Assembly: GCA_005888315.1 (NCBI GenBank)
Contig: VAWH01000027.1
Span: forward strand, 1-42,309
Origin: Actinomycetota bacterium
Lineage (GTDB): Bacteria > Actinomycetota > Thermoleophilia > Gaiellales > Gaiellaceae
Length of the DNA stretch: 42,309 bases
Direction: 5' to 3'
Positions 34,118 to 42,282 of the stretch are shown piece after piece. Within the stretch, counting starts at the first letter, position 1; each line of letters opens with the position of its first letter. The notes below the pieces were generated by a model. That model had not been told where the DNA came from. It was given only the letters and a program-made list of their open reading frames with translations, and made no database searches. The translations under genes and the position numbers were made by a program.

Positions 34118-34123
34118 TAGCCT
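34118..34123 (+). promoter_or_regulatory. -10 element TAGCCT, leaderless start of MFS gene
   Basis: TAGCCT is followed by 6 nt and GTG 34130. It lies 15 nt after the stop of the 81-residue gene, so the MFS gene probably has its own promoter. Confidence 0.55.
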
Positions 34124-34129
34124 GCGCGC

Positions 34130-35308
34130 GTGCGGGCCGAGCTCGACAAGCGTGCAATGGCGGCGCTCTCGAGCGGCCACTGCGCGACCGACTTCGCGAA
34201 CGGCGCTCTGCCTGCGCTGCTGCCCTTCTTCGTCGAGAAATTCGACCTCTCGTACACGCTGGCGGCGGCCGCGGTGCTGGCCTCCGCGGTCTCGTCGTCG
34301 ATCGTGCAGCCATTGTTCGGGCTCTGGTCCGACCGGCGTGGAGCGATCTGGCTGCTGCCGGGCGGTGTTGCGCTCGCCGGAATCGGGATCGCGCTGGCTT
34401 CGGCGGCGCCGACCTATCCGCTGGTGCTGCTCTTCGTCGTCGTCTCAGGCCTCGGTGTGGCGGCCTTTCATCCCGAGGGCTCGAAGTTCGCCGCTTTCGC
34501 CGGCGGCCGTCGGCGGGCGAGCGCGATGTCCCTCTTCTCGATCGGCGGCAACTTCGGCTTCGCGCTCGGGCCGATCGCGGCAACACCGCTCGTGCTCGCG
34601 TTCGGTCTCAACGGCGGGCTGCTGCTCGCCGTGCCCGGCCTCGCCGTGGCAGTCGCGCTGCTACTGCTCGCGCCATTCCTCGGTTCCTTTGCGCCCGAGC
34701 GTGGACGGCAGGTGGAGACGGACGAGCCCGATCGCGTGGGAGCCCTGTTGCTGCTGCTCGGCGTGATCGCCTTTCGCAGCGTCGCCTGGTTCGGTCTGAT
34801 CACGTTCGTGCCGCTCTGGGAGGTCTCGCTCGGGCACTCGAAGGCGCACGGGAACCACCTGCTCTCGCTGATGCTGCTCGCCGGGGGGCTGGGCACGCTT
34901 GCTGCCGGGCCCCTGGCCGACCGCTTCGGCCGCCGGCCGGTCCTGCTTGCGAGTACCGCGGCGACGGCGCCGCTGATCCTTGTCTTCGTTCTCGTCGGTG
35001 GCGTCCCGGGAGCGATCGCGCTGGCGGGGGTCGGGATCTCCGTGATCGCGACCTTCGGCGTGACGATGGTGATGAGCCAGGAGTACCTGCCACGTCACAT
35101 CGGCGTGGCCTCAGGGCTGTCGATTGGGCTCTCGATCGGCCTCGGCGGCGTCGGCGCGGTTGCCCTCGGCGCGGTTGCCGACTCCATCGATCTGCGCGTC
35201 GCCCTTTATGCCGCTGCCGGATCGGCGCTCGCCGCGCTCGCGCTGACCGCGCTGTTGCCGTCGTCGCGTCCTTCGCGCCGGCTCGCCGCCGAGCCCGTTG
35301 TCCCGTGA
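34130..35308 (+). CDS. MFS transporter (fosmidomycin-resistance-like)
   Basis: 392 residues from GTG 34130. About 12 membrane segments; GHCATDFANGALPALLPFF at the start, SDRRGAIWLLPGG, the GLGVAAFHPEGSKFAA segment and SIGGNFGFALGPI match the Fsr family of proton-coupled exporters. DRFGRRPVLLAS is the second-half loop signature. Substrate cannot be read from the sequence; resistance to fosmidomycin is only the family name. Confidence 0.88.
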   Translation: MRAELDKRAMAALSSGHCATDFANGALPALLPFFVEKFDLSYTLAAAAVLASAVSSSIVQPLFGLWSDRRGAIWLLPGGVALAGIGIALASAAPTYPLVLLFVVVSGLGVAAFHPEGSKFAAFAGGRRRASAMSLFSIGGNFGFALGPIAATPLVLAFGLNGGLLLAVPGLAVAVALLLLAPFLGSFAPERGRQVETDEPDRVGALLLLLGVIAFRSVAWFGLITFVPLWEVSLGHSKAHGNHLLSLMLLAGGLGTLAAGPLADRFGRRPVLLASTAATAPLILVFVLVGGVPGAIALAGVGISVIATFGVTMVMSQEYLPRHIGVASGLSIGLSIGLGGVGAVALGAVADSIDLRVALYAAAGSALAALALTALLPSSRPSRRLAAEPVVP

Positions 35309-35381
35309 GCCGCCGCCAGGCGCGTCGTCTTAACCCGGTTTTTGGGCCCAGCGCCGCCCCGCGTTTCTTCAGCCCGTGAGC

Positions 35382-35387
35382 TAAGGT
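35382..35387 (+). promoter_or_regulatory. -10 element TAAGGT, leaderless start of SCP2 gene
   Basis: TAAGGT is followed by 7 nt and GTG 35395. No Shine-Dalgarno. Confidence 0.5.
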
Positions 35388-35394
35388 CGCGCTC

Positions 35395-35709
35395 GTGGGA
35401 GCCGAGAACCCCCGTCAGTTCTTCGAGGGCCTCGAGACGCGCGCCGCGGCGTCCTCGAAGGCGGCCGGGCTGAACGCGACCTACCTCTTCGACATCGATG
35501 GGGCGGGCAAGTGGACGGTGCGCGTCGAGAACGGCAAAGTCAGCGTCCGCGAGGGCGAGGAGGAGGCGGAAACGACGATCTCGGCGTCCGAGGACACATT
35601 CATGAAGATCGTCAACGGCGAGCAGAACGCGACCAGCGCGTTCATGATGGGCAAGCTGAAGGTCCGCGGCGACATGGGCAATGCAATGAAGCTGCAGCAG
35701 CTCTTCTGA
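35395..35709 (+). CDS. SCP2 sterol-binding domain protein
   Basis: 104 residues from GTG 35395, a single SCP2 domain: ATYLFDIDGAGKWTVRVENG, then TTISASEDTFMKIVNGEQ and the FMMGKLKVRGDMGNAMKLQQ end. These small cytosolic proteins bind lipids or acyl-CoA. Converges on the acyl-CoA carboxylase gene, with a 40-nt gap containing no clear hairpin. Confidence 0.88.
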   Translation: MGAENPRQFFEGLETRAAASSKAAGLNATYLFDIDGAGKWTVRVENGKVSVREGEEEAETTISASEDTFMKIVNGEQNATSAFMMGKLKVRGDMGNAMKLQQLF

Positions 35710-35749
35710 GCCTTGCAAAAGCCCCCTAGCGAAGAGTTTTACGCGCCCG

Positions 35750-36130
35750 TCAGTCCTCCAACTCGACCAGCACCGTTCCACCCGCGACACGGTCGCCTTC
35801 GGCCACGTTGACGCTGCTGACCACCGCCTCGTACGGAGCAACGACGGGCGTTTCCATCTTCATCGCTTCCAGCACGACGAGCGGCTGACGGGCCGCGACG
35901 CGGTCGCCGGGCGCGACGGCGACGCGGATCACCGTGCCCGGCATCGGGGCCGTCAGCGCGCTGTGCTCGCCTGTGTGCCGCTGGTTGTGCAAGGCGGTGT
36001 CGGGGTCGGCGAGGGGATGCGGGGCAGGCGCAGGCAGGTTCAGGCGCCACGGCATCGCCCAGGGTTCGCTCGGCAGGCGCGCAGGGGTGGCCGACAGTGC
36101 CGGAAAGTCGGTCAGGAACGCGGTCGTCGT
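35750..36130 (-). CDS. Biotin carboxyl carrier part of acyl-CoA carboxylase alpha (separated by frameshift)
   Basis: The frame reads TTTAFLTDFPALSATPARLP from 36130, continuous in sense with the biotin carboxylase frame upstream but displaced by -1. It then encodes a linker and a biotinyl domain with MPGTVIRVAVAPGDRV and EAMKMET, the biotinylated lysine being in AMKM. The first internal ATG (36055) would give a 101-residue carrier that could be made alone. Most likely this is the C-terminus of a single carboxylase alpha subunit. Confidence 0.8.
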   Translation of the reverse strand, partial: TTTAFLTDFPALSATPARLPSEPWAMPWRLNLPAPAPHPLADPDTALHNQRHTGEHSALTAPMPGTVIRVAVAPGDRVAARQPLVVLEAMKMETPVVAPYEAVVSSVNVAEGDRVAGGTVLVELED

Positions 36131-37365
36131 CCGCCGGCCCGAACGGCCGGGTGCGAGACGAGCCAGCGCAGGAACGGCAAGTTGGTCATGACGCCCTCGA
36201 CCTTGGTCTCGCCCAGCGAGCTCTCCAGTCGGGCGAGTGCCTCTTCGCGAGTCGTCCCCGAGGCGATCAGCTTGGCTATGAGCGGGTCGTAGGCGATGCC
36301 GACCTCGTCGCCCTCGGCAACGCCGGCGTCGACGCGGATCGCGTCGGGCAGGCGCAGGCGCTCCACGGTCCCGGCCTGCGGGAGGAAGTCGACCGGATCT
36401 TCGGCGTAGAGCCGAACCTCGACCGCGTGACGGCGGAACGTGGCCTCGGGATCGGCGATCGGCTCGCCGCGGGCGATCGCGAGCTGGAGCGCGACCAGGT
36501 CGAGTCCGGTCGCCTCCTCGGTGACGGGATGCTCGACCTGGATGCGCCCGTTTAGCTCGAGGAAGAAGAACTCACCGCCGTCGAGCAGGAACTCGACCGT
36601 GCCGAGGCTGCGGTAGCCGATCGCTTGCGCGAAGGCGATCGCCGCGTCGCTCATCTGCCGGCGCAGCTCGGGGTCGAGAGCGGTCGAGGGCGCCTCCTCC
36701 AGCACCTTCTGGTGCCGCCGCTGGATCGAGCACTCGCGCTCGCCGAGCGAGTAGATGTGACCGTGCTCGTCGGCGAGCAGCTGGATCTCGACATGCCGGG
36801 GCCGCTCGAGATAACGCTCGAAGAAAAGGGTCTCGTCGCCGAAAGCGGCCTTGGCCTCGCGGCCGGCCGCCGCGACTGCATCCGGGAGCCCGCTCGGCTC
36901 GCGAACGATCCGCATCCCGCGCCCGCCGCCCCCGGCGGCCGCCTTGATCATCAGCGGGAAGCCGATCTCCTCCGGTTCGCCGCTCGGCAGGACGGGGACG
37001 CCGGCTCCCTCGGCCGCGCGCTTCGCCTCGAGCTTGTCGCCGCCGCGGCGCAGGGAGTCGTAGGTGGGACCAACGAAGACGAGCCCCCCAGCCTCGACGG
37101 CTTCGGCGAAGTCGGCGTTCTCGGCAAGGAATCCGTAGCCCGGGTGGATCGCGTCCGCGCCGGCCTGCCTCGCGGCGCGAATGTGTTCCTCGGAGTGGAG
37201 GTAGTTGTCGATCTCGACGACCTCGTTCGCTCGGCGCGCATGCAGCGAGCCCTCGTCGTCGGGAGCGACAACCGCCACCGTCGCAATCGCTTCGGCCGCG
37301 CAGGCGCGGAAGACCCGGATTGCGATCTCGCCGCGGTTGGCTACGAGGAGCTTCCGGATCTCCAC
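36112..37365 (-). CDS. Biotin carboxylase part of acyl-CoA carboxylase alpha
   Basis: 417 residues from GTG 37365. LLVANRGEIAIRVFRAC, IHPGYGFLAENADFAEA, the ATP-grasp motif KAAAGGGGRGM, ECSIQRRHQKVLEEAP and FFLELNGRIQVEHPVTE are diagnostic, and EMN is replaced by ELN as in some members. The frame ends with HPAVRAGGRRPRS and a stop, whereas homologous alpha subunits continue as RAGxTTTAFL; that continuation is present in the -1 frame. Joining both parts needs one extra base (1616 + 1 = 539 codons). Overlaps the enoyl-CoA hydratase gene by 25 nt. With the LiuC-like hydratase it suggests a methylcrotonyl-CoA or geranyl-CoA carboxylase alpha subunit. Confidence 0.9.
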   Translation of the reverse strand: MEIRKLLVANRGEIAIRVFRACAAEAIATVAVVAPDDEGSLHARRANEVVEIDNYLHSEEHIRAARQAGADAIHPGYGFLAENADFAEAVEAGGLVFVGPTYDSLRRGGDKLEAKRAAEGAGVPVLPSGEPEEIGFPLMIKAAAGGGGRGMRIVREPSGLPDAVAAAGREAKAAFGDETLFFERYLERPRHVEIQLLADEHGHIYSLGERECSIQRRHQKVLEEAPSTALDPELRRQMSDAAIAFAQAIGYRSLGTVEFLLDGGEFFFLELNGRIQVEHPVTEEATGLDLVALQLAIARGEPIADPEATFRRHAVEVRLYAEDPVDFLPQAGTVERLRLPDAIRVDAGVAEGDEVGIAYDPLIAKLIASGTTREEALARLESSLGETKVEGVMTNLPFLRWLVSHPAVRAGGRRPRS

Positions 37366-38096
37366 GCGGCGGGACGCTTGTCGAGGAAGGCGCGGAGACC
37401 TTCCTGGCCTTCCGGGCTCGTGCGCAGCTTCGCCGCCAGACGGGCCGCCCTCTCGCCGTCCGGCCGCTCGCGGATCAGTCGCTTCGCCGCGCGTGTCGCT
37501 TCCGGGCCCGCGCTCAGCAGCTCACCGACGAGGCTGTCGACCGAGGCGTCCAGGTCGGCCGCGAGTTGATGGACGAGGCCGATTCGGAGCGCCGTCTCGG
37601 CATCGAAGCGTTCGCCGGTCAGGAAGAAGCGACGCGCTGCCGCGGTGCCGATTCGCGGAAAGACGAACGGCGAGATAACGGCCGGGACGATCCCGAGCTT
37701 GACCTCGGAAAAGCCGAAAACCGCAGCGGGCGCCGCGACGGCGACGTCGGTGCAGCAGACGAGCCCCGAGCCGCCGCCGAGCGCGTAGCCCTGGACCCGC
37801 GCGACGACCGGGGCCGGGCAGGAGTCGATCGTCGCGAGCATCCGGTAGAGGCGGAGCGCGTCCTCGACGTTTTCGTCGTAGGAGAGATCGATTGCCGAAC
37901 GCTGCCAGTCGACGTCGGCGCCGGCGCAGAAGCTCTCGCCGTCACCCGCCAGCACCACTGCTCGCGCGTCGCCGACGTCGGAGAAGGCCTCGGTCAGCTC
38001 GCGAATCAGTTCGGCATCGAACGCGTTGCGGCGTTCCGGGCGCGCCAGCGTGATCCGCAGCAGCGGGCCGTCACGCTCGATCCGCAGCGCGCTCAC
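37341..38096 (-). CDS. Enoyl-CoA hydratase family, LiuC-like
   Basis: 251 residues from GTG 38096. A crotonase fold: ITLARPERRNAFDAELIREL, FCAGADVDWQRS and YALGGGSGLVCCTDVAVAAP. The first catalytic glutamate of true enoyl-CoA hydratase (GGGCE) is glycine here, while the second is kept in FSEVKLGIVPAVISPFVFPR. That combination is seen in methylglutaconyl- and carboxygeranoyl-CoA hydratases (LiuC/AtuE). It is the first gene of the unit with the carboxylase alpha subunit, consistent with leucine or isoprenoid catabolism. Confidence 0.87.
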   Translation of the reverse strand: MSALRIERDGPLLRITLARPERRNAFDAELIRELTEAFSDVGDARAVVLAGDGESFCAGADVDWQRSAIDLSYDENVEDALRLYRMLATIDSCPAPVVARVQGYALGGGSGLVCCTDVAVAAPAAVFGFSEVKLGIVPAVISPFVFPRIGTAAARRFFLTGERFDAETALRIGLVHQLAADLDASVDSLVGELLSAGPEATRAAKRLIRERPDGERAARLAAKLRTSPEGQEGLRAFLDKRPAAWRSGSSS

Positions 38097-38103
38097 TCGC
38101 AGG

Positions 38104-38109
38104 AGCTTA
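38104..38109 (-). promoter_or_regulatory. -10 element TAAGCT, leaderless start of LiuC-like gene
   Basis: TAAGCT on the minus strand is followed by 7 nt and GTG 38096. It overlaps the plus-strand -10 of the DapA-family gene by two bases. Confidence 0.55.
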
Positions 38110-38113
38110 GATT
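38108..38113 (+). promoter_or_regulatory. -10 element TAGATT, leaderless start of DapA-family gene
   Basis: TAGATT is followed by 6 nt and ATG 38120. The shared bases 38108-38109 belong to both divergent -10 boxes, so the two promoters cannot be occupied together. Confidence 0.6.
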
Positions 38114-38119
38114 GGTCAG

Positions 38120-38959
38120 ATGCTGAAAGGCGCTCTCGCGGCCGCCGTGACGCCGCTCGCCGGCGGCGGCGACACGCTCGACGAGGATCCGTTCGATCCG
38201 CTCGTCGCATTCCTCGAGGCCGCCGGGCTGGATGGTCTGCTCGCGCTCGGGACCACCGGCGAAGGGATCCTGCTCGCGGCCGCCGAGCGCCGCCGCGCCG
38301 CCGAGCTCTTCGTCGCCGCGAGGCCGGAAGGATTTGCTGTCGCCATCCACTGCGGGGCCCAGACGACTCGCGAGACCGTTGAACTTTCAGCGCACGCCGC
38401 CGATCTAGGCGCCGATGCGGTTGCCGTGATCGGGCCGCCGTACTTCGCGCTCGACGAGCGGGCGCTGCTCGAGCACTTTGCGGCCGCGGCGCAGGCCTGT
38501 GAGCCGCTTCCCTTCTATGTCTACGAGTTCGAAGCGCGAAGCGGTTATGCGGTTCCACTGGGCGTTCTGCACCGCTTGCGCGACCAGGCAGCGAACTTCG
38601 CCGGCCTTAAGGTGTCGGACCGGCCCTGGGAGCGCTTCGAGCCCTATCTGATCGAGGGCTTGGACGTCTTCGTCGGGCCGGAGGGGCTGATCCAGCGGGG
38701 CCTCGCGGACGGCGCCGTGGGGGTTGTGTCCGGCCTCGCGACGGCGTTTCCCGGGGAGGTGGCGGCCGCGGTTCGCGGCGTCCCGGGCCCCGATCTCGAG
38801 TCGCTGCGTGACGGTCTGGAGCAATTTCCTTTTCATGCCGCCGCGAAGCGCGTGCTCCGAAGGCGTGGAGTGCCGATCCGGGAGGACGTACGTCGGCCAC
38901 TACGTGGCCTGACGGAGGACGAGCGCGACGAGTTCGACCGATGGTTCGGATCGTTGTAG
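38120..38959 (+). CDS. Dihydrodipicolinate synthase (DapA) superfamily aldolase/deaminase
   Basis: 279 residues. LALGTTGEGILLAAAERRRA is the family GTTGE motif, AVAVIGPPYF follows, and the Schiff-base lysine is Lys164 in FAGLKVSD. The usual YNxPxRTG region reads YEFEARSGY, so substrate binding differs from lysine-pathway DapA. Family members include keto-deoxy-sugar aldolases and the pyrroline-hydroxycarboxylate deaminase of hydroxyproline breakdown. The coupled FAD oxidase downstream (19-nt overlap) makes the last idea attractive but unproven. Confidence 0.85.
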   Translation: MLKGALAAAVTPLAGGGDTLDEDPFDPLVAFLEAAGLDGLLALGTTGEGILLAAAERRRAAELFVAARPEGFAVAIHCGAQTTRETVELSAHAADLGADAVAVIGPPYFALDERALLEHFAAAAQACEPLPFYVYEFEARSGYAVPLGVLHRLRDQAANFAGLKVSDRPWERFEPYLIEGLDVFVGPEGLIQRGLADGAVGVVSGLATAFPGEVAAAVRGVPGPDLESLRDGLEQFPFHAAAKRVLRRRGVPIREDVRRPLRGLTEDERDEFDRWFGSL

Positions 38960-39987
38960 CCGGCGCCGGGGCGGCCGGAGCGAGCGTGGCCTATCACCTG
39001 GCCGAGCTCGGAGCCCGGCAAGTGGTTCTGTGTGACCGTGGCCCGGTCGCGGGCGGGGCCACCGCGAAGGCGATGGGCGGCGTGAGACAGCAGTTTTCGA
39101 CCGCGGCTGAGGTCAAGCTCGCTCAGTCGAGCATCCGCTTCTTCGAGCAGCTGGGGTCGCCTCTCTTCGATCAGGTCGGTTACCTGTTCCTGGCCACGAC
39201 GGAAGCGGGCCTGGCGGAGCTCGAAGAGCGGGCAGAGCTGCAGCGCTCGCTCGGAGTCCCGGTCGAAGCGGCGCTTGCGCCAGCCGGCGTACGCGCCGAC
39301 GATGTCGTCGGCGCCGTCGTCTGTTGGCAGGACGGCGTCGCCGATCCGCCGGCGGTGACGCGCGAGCTAGTGCGACGGGCGGCGGAACGTGGGGTGGAGG
39401 TACGCGAGCACGAGGACGCGGCCGAGCTCGACGCGGACGTCTTCGTGATCGCCTCCGGCCCTTGGTCCGCCGAACTCGGTCGGACGCTGGGGGTCGAGCT
39501 GCCGATCAAGCCGCTCTGCAGGCAGCTGCTCGCGACCGCTCCGATCGCGGGGCTCCCGGCCGATCTGCCGATGACGATCGAGGCCGAGACCGGCTTTCAC
39601 TTCCGCCGCCGCGGCGACCGGCTGGTACTCGCGATGAGCGATCCCGAGCCGCGCTGGGGGTTCGACGAAGTGGTCGACGACACACTCTTCGACGATCGCC
39701 TCGCGCGGCTCGTCCAGCGCTATCCGGCAGCCGCGGGCACGCGCATCGACCGCGCGTGGGCGGGTCTCTACGACATGACGCCGGACGCCCATCCGATCCT
39801 CGGCCGCGTCGCAGAAGGCGTCTATGCCGCCTGCGGCTTCTCGGGACACGGCTTCATGCAGAGCCCCGCCGTGGGACGGGCGGTGGCGGAGGAGATTCTC
39901 GGTCTGGAGCCGAGCTTCGACGTCTCGCCGTACCGACTCGAACGCTTCGAGCGAGGCGCCGTCTTTCCCGAAGAAGTGGTGCTGTAA
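38941..39987 (+). CDS. FAD-dependent oxidoreductase (DAO/sarcosine oxidase beta-like)
   Basis: 348 residues from ATG 38941. VRIVVAGAGAAGASVAYHLA is the FAD Rossmann motif; ATAKAMGGVRQQFST, GPWSAELGRTLGVELPIKPL and the C-terminal GLYDMTPDAHPILGRV...CGFSGHGFMQSPAVG match sarcosine oxidase/D-amino acid dehydrogenase relatives. It would oxidise a cyclic or N-methyl amino acid and act before or after the DapA-family partner that it overlaps. Confidence 0.88.
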   Translation: MVRIVVAGAGAAGASVAYHLAELGARQVVLCDRGPVAGGATAKAMGGVRQQFSTAAEVKLAQSSIRFFEQLGSPLFDQVGYLFLATTEAGLAELEERAELQRSLGVPVEAALAPAGVRADDVVGAVVCWQDGVADPPAVTRELVRRAAERGVEVREHEDAAELDADVFVIASGPWSAELGRTLGVELPIKPLCRQLLATAPIAGLPADLPMTIEAETGFHFRRRGDRLVLAMSDPEPRWGFDEVVDDTLFDDRLARLVQRYPAAAGTRIDRAWAGLYDMTPDAHPILGRVAEGVYAACGFSGHGFMQSPAVGRAVAEEILGLEPSFDVSPYRLERFERGAVFPEEVVL

Positions 39988-40000
39988 GAGTCTCGCTTTC

Positions 40001-40053
40001 GGCGCGAATCCGTCACCCACTCGCGCGTGTTTGCGCGGTACGCTCGCCGCGGG
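40001..40053. repeat. Dispersed intergenic repeat, copy 2
   Basis: Related to 18193-18246, with the same blocks GTCACCCA, TTTGCGCG, TACGCTCG in the same order and spacing. It follows the FAD oxidoreductase stop. The rest of the 195-nt gap (to 40182) holds a CCACCCGGGGTGG palindrome (40073-40085) and an AT-richer spot (CTTAAAACC) but no gene or tRNA that I can support. Confidence 0.6.
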
Positions 40054-40182
40054 CGGCGGGTGGACCTAGCCACCACCCGGGGTGGGGATGCGCGCGCGTG
40101 TACCTAGAACCTTAAAACCCGCGTTCGATCGTCGTCTTCGAGTCCGCGAGGGTTCCAGAGAACGAAGCGAATGAGCACGCGC

Positions 40183-40344
40183 CTATTCGAAGAACCGCTC
40201 GTGGTACGGCAGCTTCTCGAGCAGCTGCTTGATCTCTCGGAGGACATCCGCTTCCTCATGACCGAAGTCGTCGAGGTAGGAGTGCAGCGCGCTGCGGACG
40301 AGCTTCAGCTCTTCGTTCGTGAGCTCGATCGTGTGGTTGGCCAT
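40183..40344 (-). CDS. 53-residue protein of unknown function
   Basis: MANHTIELTNEELKLVRSAL... ending HERFFE, from ATG 40344, whose A overlaps the cupin stop (TGATG). A GAGGGGG ribosome binding site lies upstream. The sequence is a beta/helix start followed by two acidic amphipathic helices (LRSALHSYLDDFGHEEADVL-like and REIKQLLEKL), compact and Pro-poor, with low-bias codons typical of real genes here. Last gene of the carboxyltransferase-cupin unit. Function not recognised. Confidence 0.8.
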   Translation of the reverse strand: MANHTIELTNEELKLVRSALHSYLDDFGHEEADVLREIKQLLEKLPYHERFFE

Positions 40345-40700
40345 CAGAAATGCCCCCTCGGTTCATAGCTCCCGCGGCGGGCGCCGACCGCGACAAAGGT
40401 GAGTCCGTCTGCTCCCGAGGTCGGACCGCGGGTCGTCTCGGGGTCGAATCTGAGCACGTCACCCTCCCGAACAGGGACTTCCTCCCCGTCGATCGCGTAC
40501 GTGCCCGAGCCGCGAACGATCACGTTGACTTCCTCCTGGCCCGACTCGCGCTCGTCGTGGATTCGCCCGCCGAAGTCGGGCGGTAGCTCGAACCAGTTGA
40601 TCCCGAACGCCTCCACGCCGAGCTCTCGGCGCACGAACCGGACCGCACCTCCGGGCCCGGCGGGTTCGATCTCGTGCACGTTGACCTTCGAGTAGCCCAT
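40344..40700 (-). CDS. Small cupin-domain protein
   Basis: 118 residues from ATG 40700, with GAGGAGG upstream. A single cupin barrel: RIHDERESGQEEVNVIVRGS is motif 1 (His and Glu ligands visible), VPVREGDVLRFDPETTRG is motif 2, where the usual late histidine is missing. Metal binding may therefore be incomplete. Follows the carboxyltransferase gene by 10 nt. Enzyme or sensor role unknown. Confidence 0.85.
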   Translation of the reverse strand: MGYSKVNVHEIEPAGPGGAVRFVRRELGVEAFGINWFELPPDFGGRIHDERESGQEEVNVIVRGSGTYAIDGEEVPVREGDVLRFDPETTRGPTSGADGLTFVAVGARRGSYEPRGHF

Positions 40701-40710
40701 CAGCCTCCTC

Positions 40711-42270
40711 TCACATCCGAAAGACGCCGAACGTCGTCTCCGGGATCGGCGCGTTGAGGGCGGCCGAGATCCCGAGGGCGAGCACGCGCCGCGTGTCGAG
40801 CGGGTCGATGATGCCGTCATCCCACAGCCGTGCGGTCGAGTAGTAGGGATTGCCTTCCTCCTCGTACTTCGCACGGATCTCCTCCGGATCGGCGTCGCCC
40901 ACCATCGTCAGCACGGTCGCCGCCTGCTCGCCGCCCATCACCGAAATGCGTGCGTTCGGCCACATCCAGAGCTGGCGCGGCGAGTAAGCCCGGCCGCACA
41001 TGCCGTAATTGCCCGCGCCGAAGGAACCGCCGATCACGATCGTGAACTTCGGCACCTCGGCGCAGGCGACGGCGGTCACCAGCTTGGCGCCGTCGCGCGC
41101 GATCCCGCCGGCCTCGTACTCCTTGCCCACCATGAAGCCCGTGATGTTCTGCAGGAAGACGAGCGGGATCTTCCGCTTGCAGGCGAGCTCGATGAAGTGC
41201 GCGCCTTTCTGCGCGGACTCGGCGAAGAGGACGCCGTTGTTCGCGAGAATCGCGACCGGGAGACCCTCGATCCGGGCGAAGCCGCAGACGAGCGTCTCGC
41301 CGTAGAGCGCCTTGAACTCGTCGAAGCGGCTGCCGTCGACAATCCGGGCGATCACCTCGCGCGGGTCGAACGGCTCGCGATAGTCATCGGGAATCAGGCC
41401 GTAGAGCTCTGCGAGGTCGGCGGCGGGCTCCTGTCCCGGGACCAGGTCCCAGGGCATGTCCTTCGGAGGCAGGTTGAGGTTTCGCGCGATCTGGCGGACG
41501 AGCGCGAGCGCGTGCTCGTCCGAGGTCGCGTAATGGTCGGCGACTCCGGAGAGACGCGTGTGCACGTCCGCGCCGCCGAGCTCCTCTGCCGAGACTTCCT
41601 GCCCGGTTGCCGCTTTCACGAGCGGCGGCCCGCCGATGAAGATCGTGCCGGTGCCCTTGACGATGATCGTCTCGTCGCTCATCGCCGGCACGTAGGCGCC
41701 ACCGGCCGTGCACGAGCCCATCACCGAGGCGATCTGCGGAATCCCTTTCGCGGACAGCCGCGCCTGATTGAAGAAGATGCGGCCGAAATGGTCGCGGTCG
41801 GGGAAGACCTCGGCCTGCAACGGAAGAAACGCCCCGCCCGAGTCGACGAGATAGACGCACGGCAGGTGGTTCTGGTCGGCGATTTCCTGCGCGCGCAGGT
41901 GCTTCTTCACCGTTAGCGGAAAGTAGGTGCCGGCCTTGACGGTGGCGTGGTTGGCGATCACGACGCACTCCTGGCCCTCGATCACGCCGATCACGGTGAC
42001 GATCCCCGCGGCGGGCGCCTGCCCGTCGTACAGGTCCCAGGCCGCTAGCGCGGAGAGCTCGAGGAAGGCGGAACCCGGATCGACGAGCCGGTCGATCCGC
42101 TCGCGCGCGGTCAGCTTGCCGCGCGAGCGGTGCCGGTCGACCGCCTTCTCACCGCCGCCGAGCGCGACCTGAGCGGTGCGCTCGCGCAACTCGGCGACGA
42201 GCCCCTCCATCCGCCCGCGGCGGCGCTCGTGCTCCTCGCTCGGCTCGACGTGCGACTCGAGAACGGCCAC
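40711..42270 (-). CDS. Acyl-CoA carboxylase beta subunit, methylcrotonyl-CoA carboxylase-like
   Basis: 519 residues from GTG 42270. The carboxyltransferase halves are complete: [75 protein letters not shown], the [17 protein letters not shown] segment, then [19 protein letters not shown] and [19 protein letters not shown]. The sequence resembles MCC beta (LiuB) more than propionyl-CoA carboxylase. It moves CO2 from biotin to the acyl-CoA. The alpha partner would be the frameshifted gene at 35750-37365, or another elsewhere. Confidence 0.93.
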   Translation of the reverse strand: MAVLESHVEPSEEHERRRGRMEGLVAELRERTAQVALGGGEKAVDRHRSRGKLTARERIDRLVDPGSAFLELSALAAWDLYDGQAPAAGIVTVIGVIEGQECVVIANHATVKAGTYFPLTVKKHLRAQEIADQNHLPCVYLVDSGGAFLPLQAEVFPDRDHFGRIFFNQARLSAKGIPQIASVMGSCTAGGAYVPAMSDETIIVKGTGTIFIGGPPLVKAATGQEVSAEELGGADVHTRLSGVADHYATSDEHALALVRQIARNLNLPPKDMPWDLVPGQEPAADLAELYGLIPDDYREPFDPREVIARIVDGSRFDEFKALYGETLVCGFARIEGLPVAILANNGVLFAESAQKGAHFIELACKRKIPLVFLQNITGFMVGKEYEAGGIARDGAKLVTAVACAEVPKFTIVIGGSFGAGNYGMCGRAYSPRQLWMWPNARISVMGGEQAATVLTMVGDADPEEIRAKYEEEGNPYYSTARLWDDGIIDPLDTRRVLALGISAALNAPIPETTFGVFRM

Positions 42271-42276
42271 GCGCTG

Positions 42277-42282
42277 AGCCTA
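42277..42282 (-). promoter_or_regulatory. -10 element TAGGCT, leaderless start of carboxyltransferase gene
   Basis: TAGGCT on the minus strand is followed by 6 nt and GTG 42270. Its TAG is also the stop of the upstream frame. Confidence 0.55.

Noticed and set aside
40090-40170. Possible tRNA, because of GTTCGATC near 40118 and GC-rich flanks
   Set aside because: No acceptor stem, D-arm or anticodon arm can be folded around it on either strand.
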